Shown piece after piece: positions 6,894-12,324 of a DNA stretch of 12,324 nt (positions are counted from its first letter, which is position 1; every line of letters starts with the position of its first letter). The notes beneath the pieces are model-generated. The model was not told the DNA's origin, did not search any database, and saw only the letters and a list, made by a program, of their open reading frames with translations. The stretch is from Spirochaeta sp. (lineage in GTDB: Bacteria; Spirochaetota; Spirochaetia; DSM-2461): positions 1 to 12,324 of the forward strand of contig DAOVYP010000030.1 in NCBI GenBank assembly GCA_030635565.1, in the 5' to 3' direction. The translations under genes and the position numbers were made by a program.

Positions 6894-7202
6894 CCATACT
6901 TGCAGGGCAGGTGGATTGCAGTCTGTGCCTCCACTGAATGGGAATCCCGGAGGGTTACAGCTTCAGTCAGAATATATGTCTCAGGGGGCCGGAACGAAAC
7001 GGCGCTTGTGCGTTATTGTGGGGCAGGTCCGTCATCGGAAAAAATGACGGCGGCCAGATAAGTGAATCGGCCGCTCCCGCCGGTCTCGGCATCGAGAATT
7101 ATCGCCGCATCTGTCGAACCGGGAGCTGCAGTTAATTAGCTCAATGGAAGAACTGTTATCGGAAATACCCTGTGAATACTGTTAAATCTCATAATTTTAT
7201 GA
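6894..7202. other. Intergenic region without a convincing gene
   Basis: About 310 bases between the operon promoter and the DUF2156 gene. I see no gene with a proper start. A 7-bp hairpin CCGTCAT/ATGACGG (7029-7035 with 7044-7050) is present. A 41-codon stretch on the - strand (7135-7013) reads like protein but lacks a usual start and may be a gene remnant. An AT-rich 6-bp palindrome TCATAA/TTATGA lies just after the DUF2156 stop. It has no U-tract, so I do not call a terminator. Confidence 0.5.
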
Positions 7203-8075
7203 CTATTTCTTCAGATAGATCCGGTATTTATGGGCTATCAGATCCGGTCTGTATGATATCTTGGTTTTTCTCAGACCTTCGTTTCCCAGATCCTGTTCCA
7301 GATTCAAGTACTCGTAATCCGGGCAGAAATCGCAGGCGAATCGGCTGAAGAGAAACTGATAGATTCCCTTGAAGCTGATATCCGCCTTGGCAAAATGAAT
7401 TGTGAATGTATCGTTGTTCAGAGGTTCTCCAAGAAGGAATCCCGCCGGTTTACCGTCGGCAAAGGCCATGGCTCCTGTAAGACCGAGTACCTGCCGCATC
7501 TCGAGGCCTTCTTTGCACTGGTTGTAATCACTGGTTGACATTTCCTGAGACGAGGTTTCCTGCCACAGGTCCAGAATCCCTAAGGCATCTTCAAGGACTT
7601 CTTCAGTGAGAGGAATAAGCAGGGTCTCGTAATTCCGGAGGAACTGGTTCAGCTGATTCTTCTTTTTATGCATCTTCTTTCCGGGATACGTTTTGAATTT
7701 CTCGGTGAAGAAAAGATAGTCGGAATCATCTGAGCTGTATGTTCGGTCAAACTCATCATCCCTGAAACATTCCAGCCATTCTTCAGGTATCGGGAATACG
7801 AAATCCCAATCACCTGAAACCAGTAGTTCCTTCATTTCAATGAAGCAGTCTTCACCGGATTTCTCCGGATTGGTCATAGGCATGAGATATCGCTTTTTAT
7901 CGTATGTTACGCCGGAAACAAAATATCCGTGGGGAGTCGAGATGGTTTCATATTCATGGGTTTTCCGGAACAGATACAAATTGGGATAAGAGAATTCAGA
8001 CAGGTGCATACCGATGGCATCCAGTTTCTCTCCGATTATGTTCCGGTCTTCCAGGGTGAGTTTAGATTTTGTCAT
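7203..8075 (-). CDS. DUF2156-family protein (GNAT-like, phosphatidylglycerol lysyltransferase C-domain relative)
   Basis: A soluble 290-residue protein of the DUF2156 type. This family shares the acyltransferase fold of the aminoacyl-phosphatidylglycerol synthase catalytic domain but without its membrane part. Visible hallmarks are the basic KMHKKKNQLNQFLRNY segment (about 150), GAMAFADGKPAGFLLGE (about 205-225) and the C-terminal YLNLEQDLGNEGLRKTKISYRP (about 255-275), which matches the family's N-EQDLG-GLR pattern. The true acceptor is unknown; lysyl transfer to lipid should not be assumed. I start at ATG 8075 rather than the in-frame TTG at 8111, because the 12 extra codons would overlap the promoter and have no ribosome site. 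No Shine-Dalgarno sequence is visible at 8075 either. It is a single gene, divergent from nifS across a palindrome-rich repeat. Confidence 0.88.
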   Translation of the reverse strand: MTKSKLTLEDRNIIGEKLDAIGMHLSEFSYPNLYLFRKTHEYETISTPHGYFVSGVTYDKKRYLMPMTNPEKSGEDCFIEMKELLVSGDWDFVFPIPEEWLECFRDDEFDRTYSSDDSDYLFFTEKFKTYPGKKMHKKKNQLNQFLRNYETLLIPLTEEVLEDALGILDLWQETSSQEMSTSDYNQCKEGLEMRQVLGLTGAMAFADGKPAGFLLGEPLNNDTFTIHFAKADISFKGIYQFLFSRFACDFCPDYEYLNLEQDLGNEGLRKTKISYRPDLIAHKYRIYLKK

Positions 8076-8082
8076 TGTTAGT

Positions 8083-8111
8083 AAAATACTGATAGATATG
8101 AATTGTGACAA
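8083..8111 (-). promoter_or_regulatory. Promoter of the DUF2156 gene, implying a near-leaderless mRNA
   Basis: On the - strand TTGTCA (8111-8106), 17 bases, then TATTTT (8088-8083). Only 7 bases (ACTAACA) separate the -10 from the ATG at 8075, so transcription would begin at or next to the start codon. The absence of any ribosome site fits this. Both boxes are imperfect matches. Confidence 0.5.
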
Positions 8112-8116
8112 GAATA

Positions 8117-8387
8117 CCCCGTCGGCCTCTCGCCGTTCGACGGGGAATTCACTATCTTATTCCCAAACGAAATGAGCGGAATGAACTTGTTCATTCCCGA
8201 AGACCGAGGAAAGTGAGAACAATGACCATGCTTGCATGGGCATTGTCGAACCGACGAAGGGTGCCGCGCCGGCGAGAGAGGCAGGGAAAGCATGGTATTA
8301 TATCCTGCGGCTCTGCCGCGGAAAGGAGTCGCCTGGGGCGACTCAGAGTCCAGGGCTCTGCCCTGGGGTATTATACCATTCATTAGT
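8117..8387. repeat. Palindrome-rich dispersed repeat, copy 1
   Basis: An intergenic element between the DUF2156 gene and nifS, related to that at 12082-12318. It contains a series of stems: CCCCGTCG/CGACGGGG (8117-8124 with 8138-8145); GGAATGAAC/GTTCATTCC with a TT loop (8178-8197); a 13-bp stem with one mismatch and a TT loop (8219-8246); then a cloverleaf (8292-8379). GCCTCTCGCCG near the left side recurs inverted near 8269-8282 with a 2-base insertion. Shared words with copy 2 are GGGAAAGCATGGT (8284-8296) and ATTAGT (8382-8387). I see no coding capacity. Outer boundaries are uncertain. Confidence 0.7.
8292..8379. other. Cloverleaf-forming core, copy 1 (possible structured RNA or cruciform)
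   Basis: The outer stem ATGGTATTATA (8292-8302) pairs with TATTATACCAT (8369-8379) at 10 of 11 positions. It encloses three hairpins, each with a 3-base loop: 8305-8311 with 8315-8321 (7 bp, one G-T), GAGTCGCC with GGCGACTC (8326-8333 with 8337-8344, perfect) and CCAGGGC with GCCCTGG (8350-8356 with 8360-8366, perfect). It is not a tRNA: the loops are too short and there is no anticodon arm or T-loop. It ends 19 bases before nifS, so it could act as a leader structure, or it may be only the end of the repeat. Confidence 0.65.
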
Positions 8388-8398
8388 GGTATTTAATT

Positions 8399-9562
8399 AT
8401 GAGTAGAATCTATCTTGACAATAACGCCACCACGGTTCTGGATCCCAGGGTGAAACAGGCGATGGAACCTTATTGGCTGCAGCAGTATGGTAACCCCAAT
8501 TCTCTGCATCAATTCGGTACCGAGACCTATCCCGGGATGAATATCGCCATTGACCGTATTTATACGGGGATCGGTGCCGCAGACGAAGATGACGTCATTA
8601 TAAACAGCTGCGCTACCGAAGGAAACAACACGGTTCTCAAGGGTGTCTGGGCGGATATGATTCTGAACGGCGACAAGACCCGTATCGTATCTTCCATGGT
8701 GGAGCATCCCAGTATTTCTCAAACCCTGGACTGGCTGGAAAGTCAGGGGGTTGATATTGTCCGTCTGGCACCGGATGCCGACGGTTTGATAACCCGGGAT
8801 ATCCTGGCCGAAGGATTTGATGCTGAAAAAACGGCTCTTGTCACCATCATGTGGGCCAATAACGAGACCGGTCTCATCAATCCCGTCAAGAATCTGGCGG
8901 AATTCTGCAGGGAAAACGGTGTTCTGTTTCATACCGATGCCGTTCAGGCCGTGGGGAAGGTTCCCGTCAATCTCCGGGATGTCCCGGTGGATTTTCTCAC
9001 TTTCAGCGCTCACAAATTTCATGGTCCCAAGGGAGCAGGCGGTTTATTTGTCCGTAATGGCCGCTTGCTCACCCCGCTGCTCCATGGTGGAGAACAGATG
9101 GGGGGTAATCGTGCCGGAACAGTGAATGTGGCATTTATGGTGGGTATGGGCCTGGCTATGGAACTGGCCGTGGAAGCCCTGGATTTCGAGGAATCCAGGG
9201 TAAGGTGCATGAGGGACAGGCTCGAGGATGCCATCGCATCACTACCCGATACCCTTGTCCTGGGCAAGAGGGAACATCGCACTCCCAATACCATCCTGGC
9301 GAGTTTCAAAGGCATCGAAGGGGAGGCTTTCATCTGGGATCTTGACCGGAGAGGTGTTGCCGCCAGCACCGGCAGTGCTTGTTCTTCAGAATCCCTCGAA
9401 GCCGATGCCACATTGCAGGCCATGGTGTCGGATGCCGATCTGGCCCATACGGCTGTTCGTTTCAGTCTCTCCAGATTCACGGCTGAAGAAGAAATCGATA
9501 CCGCAATTGCAGCGGTGAAAGAGACCGTGGAGCGGCTGCGGTCCATCTCCAGCACTTATTGA
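8399..9562 (+). CDS. nifS: Cysteine desulfurase, NifS-type
   Basis: PLP-dependent enzyme that takes sulfur from cysteine, giving alanine and an enzyme persulfide that feeds Fe-S cluster assembly on NifU. The 387 residues are full length. Landmarks are the start RIYLDNNATT, H103 in VEHPS, N155 in NNETG, D180 and Q183 for PLP, the Schiff-base lysine K206 in SAHKFHGPKG, and the catalytic cysteine C328 in STGSACSSES on its mobile loop, as in group I NifS/IscS. The adjacent nifU, 15 bases downstream, decides NifS rather than IscS. The ATG at 8399 begins directly in the conserved N-terminal sequence. Only a weak ribosome site (GTGG) is visible, and the promoter must lie in or before the cloverleaf repeat. 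No other nif gene is nearby, so a housekeeping Fe-S role is likely. Confidence 0.95.
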   Translation: MSRIYLDNNATTVLDPRVKQAMEPYWLQQYGNPNSLHQFGTETYPGMNIAIDRIYTGIGAADEDDVIINSCATEGNNTVLKGVWADMILNGDKTRIVSSMVEHPSISQTLDWLESQGVDIVRLAPDADGLITRDILAEGFDAEKTALVTIMWANNETGLINPVKNLAEFCRENGVLFHTDAVQAVGKVPVNLRDVPVDFLTFSAHKFHGPKGAGGLFVRNGRLLTPLLHGGEQMGGNRAGTVNVAFMVGMGLAMELAVEALDFEESRVRCMRDRLEDAIASLPDTLVLGKREHRTPNTILASFKGIEGEAFIWDLDRRGVAASTGSACSSESLEADATLQAMVSDADLAHTAVRFSLSRFTAEEEIDTAIAAVKETVERLRSISSTY

Positions 9563-9577
9563 GAATAGGATAACATT

Positions 9578-10537
9578 ATGGCAAAAGGTGATCTTGTCGG
9601 CGGATCTTTGTGGCAGAACTACTCGAAGAAAGTGGCCGAGCGTATGGACCATCCCCGATATCTCGGGGTTATCAGTGAAGAAGAGGCGGAATCCCTGAAT
9701 GCCGAACTCATCGTTGCCGAACATGGTGCCGAATCCTGCGGTGATGCGGTCCGCCTGTATTGGGCCGTAGATAAAAACTCAAGTCGAATCGTCAAGGCGA
9801 CATTCAAGAGTTTCGGATGCGGCACCGCAATCGCTTCCAGCGACATGATGGCGGAACTATGTATAGGTAAAACAGTCGATGAAGTTGTGACCATCACAAA
9901 TCTTGATGTGGAGAAAGCCCTCCGGGACGATCCCGATACTCCAGCTGTACCACCCCAGAAAATGCATTGTTCAGTTATGGCCTACGATGTTATTAAAGCC
10001 GCTGTGGCCACCTACAAAGGTGTGGATGTTGGAACTCTCGAAGCTGCCGAGATGGTTTGTGAATGTGCCAGGGTAACCTTGTCCACGATCAAGGATGTCA
10101 TCAGGGTGAACAATCTGAAGTCAGTCGAAGAAATAACAGACTACACGAAAGCCGGGGCCTTCTGTAAATCCTGCATTCATCCCGGCGGTCATGAGAAGAG
10201 AAAGTGGTATCTGGTGGACATCCTCGCGGAGACACGGGCCGGGATGGATAAGGAAGCCGCCGGTTCCGATGAGGAGCCGTTCATTGAACTCAGCCCCTTC
10301 AAGAAGTTCAAAGCCATCGAACGAGTCCTCGATGCCGAGATCCGTCCGGCTCTTCATCAGGACGGCGGTGATGTCGACGTTGAAGATTTCATTATGGACG
10401 GCGACACACCTGTGGTGACAATTGCATACAGAGGAGCATGTCTCGGGTGTATGAGCGCCACGGTAGGCACACTTGGTTTTATCGAGAACGTCCTCAAAGA
10501 GAAACTCGATCCCGCATTCAAGGTGGAAGTGGGCTGA
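9578..10537 (+). CDS. nifU: Fe-S cluster scaffold protein NifU, three-domain form
   Basis: Scaffold on which Fe-S clusters are built with sulfur from NifS. At 319 residues it is the full-length NifU type. The N-terminal IscU-like domain has C54 (ESCGD), C81 (FGCGTA) and C131 (KMHCSV). The central BFD-like permanent [2Fe-2S] domain has C161 and C163 (VCECARVT) and C196 and C199 (FCKSCI). The C-terminal Nfu domain (about 245-317) has CLGC (288-291) after the HQDGGDVD signature. A short extra N-terminal stretch (MAKGDLVGGSL) precedes the usual W-x-YSKKV start. The ribosome site AGGA lies about 7 bases upstream. All cluster ligands are present, so it should be functional. It converges on the CorC-like gene with an 11-base gap. 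Confidence 0.96.
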   Translation: MAKGDLVGGSLWQNYSKKVAERMDHPRYLGVISEEEAESLNAELIVAEHGAESCGDAVRLYWAVDKNSSRIVKATFKSFGCGTAIASSDMMAELCIGKTVDEVVTITNLDVEKALRDDPDTPAVPPQKMHCSVMAYDVIKAAVATYKGVDVGTLEAAEMVCECARVTLSTIKDVIRVNNLKSVEEITDYTKAGAFCKSCIHPGGHEKRKWYLVDILAETRAGMDKEAAGSDEEPFIELSPFKKFKAIERVLDAEIRPALHQDGGDVDVEDFIMDGDTPVVTIAYRGACLGCMSATVGTLGFIENVLKEKLDPAFKVEVG

Positions 10538-10548
10538 ACGGGAGTTTT

Positions 10549-11799
10549 TCAGTCCTCTTCTTTCGGTGCCGGTTGAAAGCGGACGGAAACGATACGCTGA
10601 CGTTGTATCTCCAGGATCGTATAAGCTCCCTCATATAAGGCAATAGTGGTTCCGGCCGCAGGTATATGCTCCAGCTTTTCAAGTAGATATCCGCCGATGG
10701 TATGAGTTCGGTTGTTGTGTTCCAGCTCCAACCCCAGGATGTCGCTCATGTCATAGAAGTCGGCGTCTCCCTGGATAATCCACGAACCGTCCGTATCCTG
10801 ACTTATGGGATCACTTGCATGGGTTTCCCGTTCGTCGTAAAACTCGCCTAAAATTTCTTCCATCACATCTTCCCGGGTAACGACACCGTCAAGGCCGCCG
10901 TACTCATCCAGAACAACGGCCATGTGGATTGGTTCCCGTTTGAGACGGAAGAAGAGCTCATGGGCCCTCATGGTACCCGGTACAAGATACGGTGGTGTGG
11001 AGAATTCATGTACATGAGTTTCCGGGGATTTCTTAATGGCCCTTGCGAGATCGAAAAGGGTTATGACACCGCAGACATGCCCCAGATCGCCCTTGAGCAC
11101 CGGTGCCCGGGTGTGGCCGGATTCAATAAATTGATCCATGGCATCACGAACCTTCGTGTCCTCATCGACAGAGAAGAGCTCCGTTCTATGGGTCATGATG
11201 GCTTCAACCGGCGTATCGTTAATCCGAAAGACATTTCTCACCATCTCTTCCTCGTAAGATTCAACAACACCCTGTCCCTCTGCCGCCTTTACATGATGGA
11301 GCAGGTTCTCAAGAGTTAATTCCTGCTTCTCCTTTCCGACGAACAACAGGGTGATGGTACGGCTGACGGCCGTGACGATCCATATAAAGGGTCTGAAAAA
11401 CCACGAAAGCACCCAGACAATTCGAGCACTGAGGAGACAGAGGGATTCATTGGCAACCATGGCAATCTGCTTCGGTGAGACTTCACAGAATACCAGTATA
11501 GTCAGAGTCAGGATTCCGGTTGCAGCCGCCACATATGCATTCCCGAAAATACGAATGGTCATGGTTGTCATCAGTGCCGAGGCACCGAGGTTCGCCAGGT
11601 TGTTTCCAATGAGTAATGTGGTAAGAAGGATGTCCGGCCGTTCGGAGAGCTTTTGAACCAGACGGCCGCGTTTCCCGCCGTTTTCCGCAAGTGCACTAAC
11701 CTGACCCGGCGAAAGGGACGTGAACGCAGTTTCCACCGAGGAGAAAAAACCGGAGACGATTAAGAGTGCCGCGAGATAGTAGAGAGACAAGCCGATCAT
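10549..11799 (-). CDS. CNNM/CorC-type membrane protein with CBS pair (HlyC/CorC family)
   Basis: Inner-membrane protein of 416 residues, probably linked to magnesium or cobalt efflux as for CorC and CNNM proteins. The DUF21/CNNM membrane domain (1 to about 160) shows the conserved SGFFSSVETAFTSL start, IGNNLANLGAS and FCEVSPKQIA. Two CBS domains (about 196-255 and 265-325) follow, with IMTHRTELFSVDED and the linked VVLDEYGGLDGVVTREDVMEEILGE pattern, then the C-terminal CorC/HlyC domain (335-412) with the GGYLLEKLEHIPAAGT segment. All parts are intact. The start at 11799 places the first membrane helix directly at the N-terminus; no strong ribosome site is seen. Transport function is known only for some relatives, and the old haemolysin name should not be taken literally. 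Confidence 0.93.
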   Translation of the reverse strand: MIGLSLYYLAALLIVSGFFSSVETAFTSLSPGQVSALAENGGKRGRLVQKLSERPDILLTTLLIGNNLANLGASALMTTMTIRIFGNAYVAAATGILTLTILVFCEVSPKQIAMVANESLCLLSARIVWVLSWFFRPFIWIVTAVSRTITLLFVGKEKQELTLENLLHHVKAAEGQGVVESYEEEMVRNVFRINDTPVEAIMTHRTELFSVDEDTKVRDAMDQFIESGHTRAPVLKGDLGHVCGVITLFDLARAIKKSPETHVHEFSTPPYLVPGTMRAHELFFRLKREPIHMAVVLDEYGGLDGVVTREDVMEEILGEFYDERETHASDPISQDTDGSWIIQGDADFYDMSDILGLELEHNNRTHTIGGYLLEKLEHIPAAGTTIALYEGAYTILEIQRQRIVSVRFQPAPKEED

Positions 11800-12080
11800 C
11801 GGATGTATACAGGGGTGCGGGAAGCGGCATTACGCCGCCCGGGAGGTAAAGGATCTTCCATATACTTAATCATTCACTATCCGGGGACGACCGGCAAGGG
11901 GTTGGCACCAAGGCTTCCGGCGCACTTTCGGGGCTCACGAAGTCGGATTCCACCCTGGACCCCATTTGGAAACAGCACCGAAACCATTGAAATTAATCCC
12001 CTCCCGGATCGATCATAGAAAATCTGCGTACGAAAGCATGCAGTATCACTTGCCGACAATCCTCTGCTCTTAGTATTTTA
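11800..12080. other. Intergenic region upstream of the CorC-like gene, no gene seen
   Basis: About 280 bases with only short open frames that have no ribosome site and no family resemblance. A small hairpin GCGGC/GCCGC with loop ATTAC lies near 11824-11838, in the presumed 5' leader of the CorC-like gene. I could not identify a convincing promoter. The palindrome-rich repeat begins at the right edge. Confidence 0.45.
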
Positions 12081-12095
12081 ATTCCGAACGAATGC

Positions 12096-12199
12096 CGGGA
12101 TCGTTCCTCGCTGCACTGCGGTACGACCCTAAACGCGAGAGGAGTGAGCTTACTCATTCTGTCGGGATCGTTCCTCGGCTCTCGCCTCCGGTACGACCC
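12096..12199. repeat. Tandem pair of hairpin units inside repeat copy 2
   Basis: CGGGATCGTTCCTCG occurs identically at 12096-12110 and 12163-12177, and CGGTACGACCC at 12119-12129 and 12189-12199. In each unit the two words pair (GGG, one bulged A, TCGT with ACGACCC), giving a stem-loop of about 34-37 bases. The units are about 67-70 bases apart. Confidence 0.75.
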
Positions 12200-12227
12200 G
12201 TGATCCGAGTGAGAGCCGGGAAAGCAT

Positions 12228-12308
12228 GGTTTCATAGCCACGGTTTACTGCGGAATTATAGCCGCTTAAGCGGCTACAATCCAGGGCAAAATCCTGGTAT
12301 ATGGTACC
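12228..12308. other. Cloverleaf-forming core, copy 2 (possible structured RNA or cruciform)
   Basis: The outer stem GGTTTCATA (12228-12236) pairs with TATGGTACC (12300-12308) with one mismatch and one G-T. Three hairpins lie inside: 12238-12243 with 12248-12253 (imperfect), TAGCCGC with GCGGCTA (12259-12265 with 12270-12276, perfect, loop TTAA) and CCAGG with CCTGG (12281-12285 with 12293-12297). It has the same topology as the core at 8292-8379, but the paired bases differ in the outer stem and second hairpin. Confidence 0.6.
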
Positions 12309-12324
12309 TTTTATTAGTCGAAAA

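Larger units (their letters stand above)
12082..12318. repeat. Palindrome-rich dispersed repeat, copy 2
   Basis: Related to the element at 8117-8387. It shares GGGAAAGCATGGT (12218-12230), ATTAGT (12313-12318) at the same distance from the outer stem, an AACGAA word near the left end, and the same order of features: stem-loops, then a three-hairpin cloverleaf. Its front half differs, with a duplicated hairpin unit flanking a GAGTGAG/CTCATTC stem (12142-12148 with 12153-12159). The window ends 6 bases after ATTAGT, so the right boundary is uncertain. Confidence 0.7.

Noticed and set aside
6900..7020. A cobalamin or molybdenum-cofactor riboswitch, suggested by GGGAATCCC and GCCTCCACTG words
   Set aside because: The full conserved boxes and their spacing are missing on both strands.
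6938..7135. A 65-codon + strand frame in the intergenic region
   Set aside because: No ribosome site and no recognisable features; the opposite strand reads more like protein.
7158..7170. A second Rrf2 operator half-site (TATCGGAAATA)
   Set aside because: It resembles the arm only loosely, has no inverted partner and lies away from any promoter I can see.
8292..8379. A tRNA gene, suggested by the cloverleaf shape
   Set aside because: All three loops have 3 bases, the arms are 7-8 bp, and there is no anticodon loop, T-loop sequence or CCA end.
8105..8386. A 93-codon + strand frame (and a - strand counterpart) across the first repeat
   Set aside because: The region is a run of palindromes shared in structure with a second locus; the translation is arginine-rich and low in meaning.
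8117..8387. An integron attC site
   Set aside because: I could not find the paired RYYYAAC and GTRRRY core sites, there is no integrase, and the neighbours are ordinary divergent genes and not a cassette array.
10538..10548. A bidirectional terminator between nifU and the CorC-like gene
   Set aside because: The gap is 11 bases and no stable stem with a U-tract is visible there or just inside either gene.
1..12324. CRISPR array, insertion sequence or prophage genes
   Set aside because: No regularly spaced direct repeats of suitable length and no transposase, integrase or phage-like protein were seen.

Overview
The window looks like a chromosomal stretch from an anaerobic or microaerophilic bacterium of moderate GC. 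I cannot fix the phylum from sequence alone. A free-living spirochaete is one guess, resting only on the general feel of the gene set, the NifS/NifU pair and the palindrome-rich dispersed repeats. Genes are tightly packed with frequent ATGA overlaps. There are no tRNA or rRNA genes, no CRISPR array and no recognisable transposase.

Left part (1-1848, + strand): the end of an ABC-importer operon of the nitrate/taurine (NitT/TauT) type. It holds a substrate-binding protein cut by the window edge, a membrane permease and an ATPase, each overlapping the next. Its substrate is unknown.

Centre (1835-6834, - strand): the most interesting part. An Rrf2-type regulator with three cysteines in the Fe-S position is followed by four genes. 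These are a substrate-binding-protein-like protein with a DUF1858-like front domain and no signal peptide, a HypB/UreG-like GTPase with a CPxH motif and two extra CxxC pairs, a soluble ABC ATPase with no membrane partner but a similar front domain, and an 80-residue six-cysteine protein. The first four genes are joined by 4-base ATGA overlaps and the fifth starts 2 bases later. A good sigma-70-type promoter, with its -10 element inside a perfect 10+10 inverted repeat, lies just upstream of the regulator. A haem/flavin transmembrane reductase follows 66 bases downstream on the same strand and may belong to the same transcript. I infer a cytosolic, ATP- and GTP-driven metal or metallocofactor handling system under redox or Fe-S control. 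I do not recognise it as a named system.

Right part (7013-12324): a DUF2156-family gene on the - strand whose best promoter would give an almost leaderless mRNA; a nifS-nifU operon on the + strand for Fe-S cluster assembly, with no other nif gene visible; and a CNNM/CorC-type membrane protein with CBS domains, convergent with nifU. Two intergenic regions (about 8117-8387 and 12082-12318) carry related palindrome-rich repeats. Each ends in a cloverleaf-like fold: one outer stem enclosing three hairpins. Between the two copies the stem sequences differ while pairing is kept, which points to selection on, or copying of, a structure.
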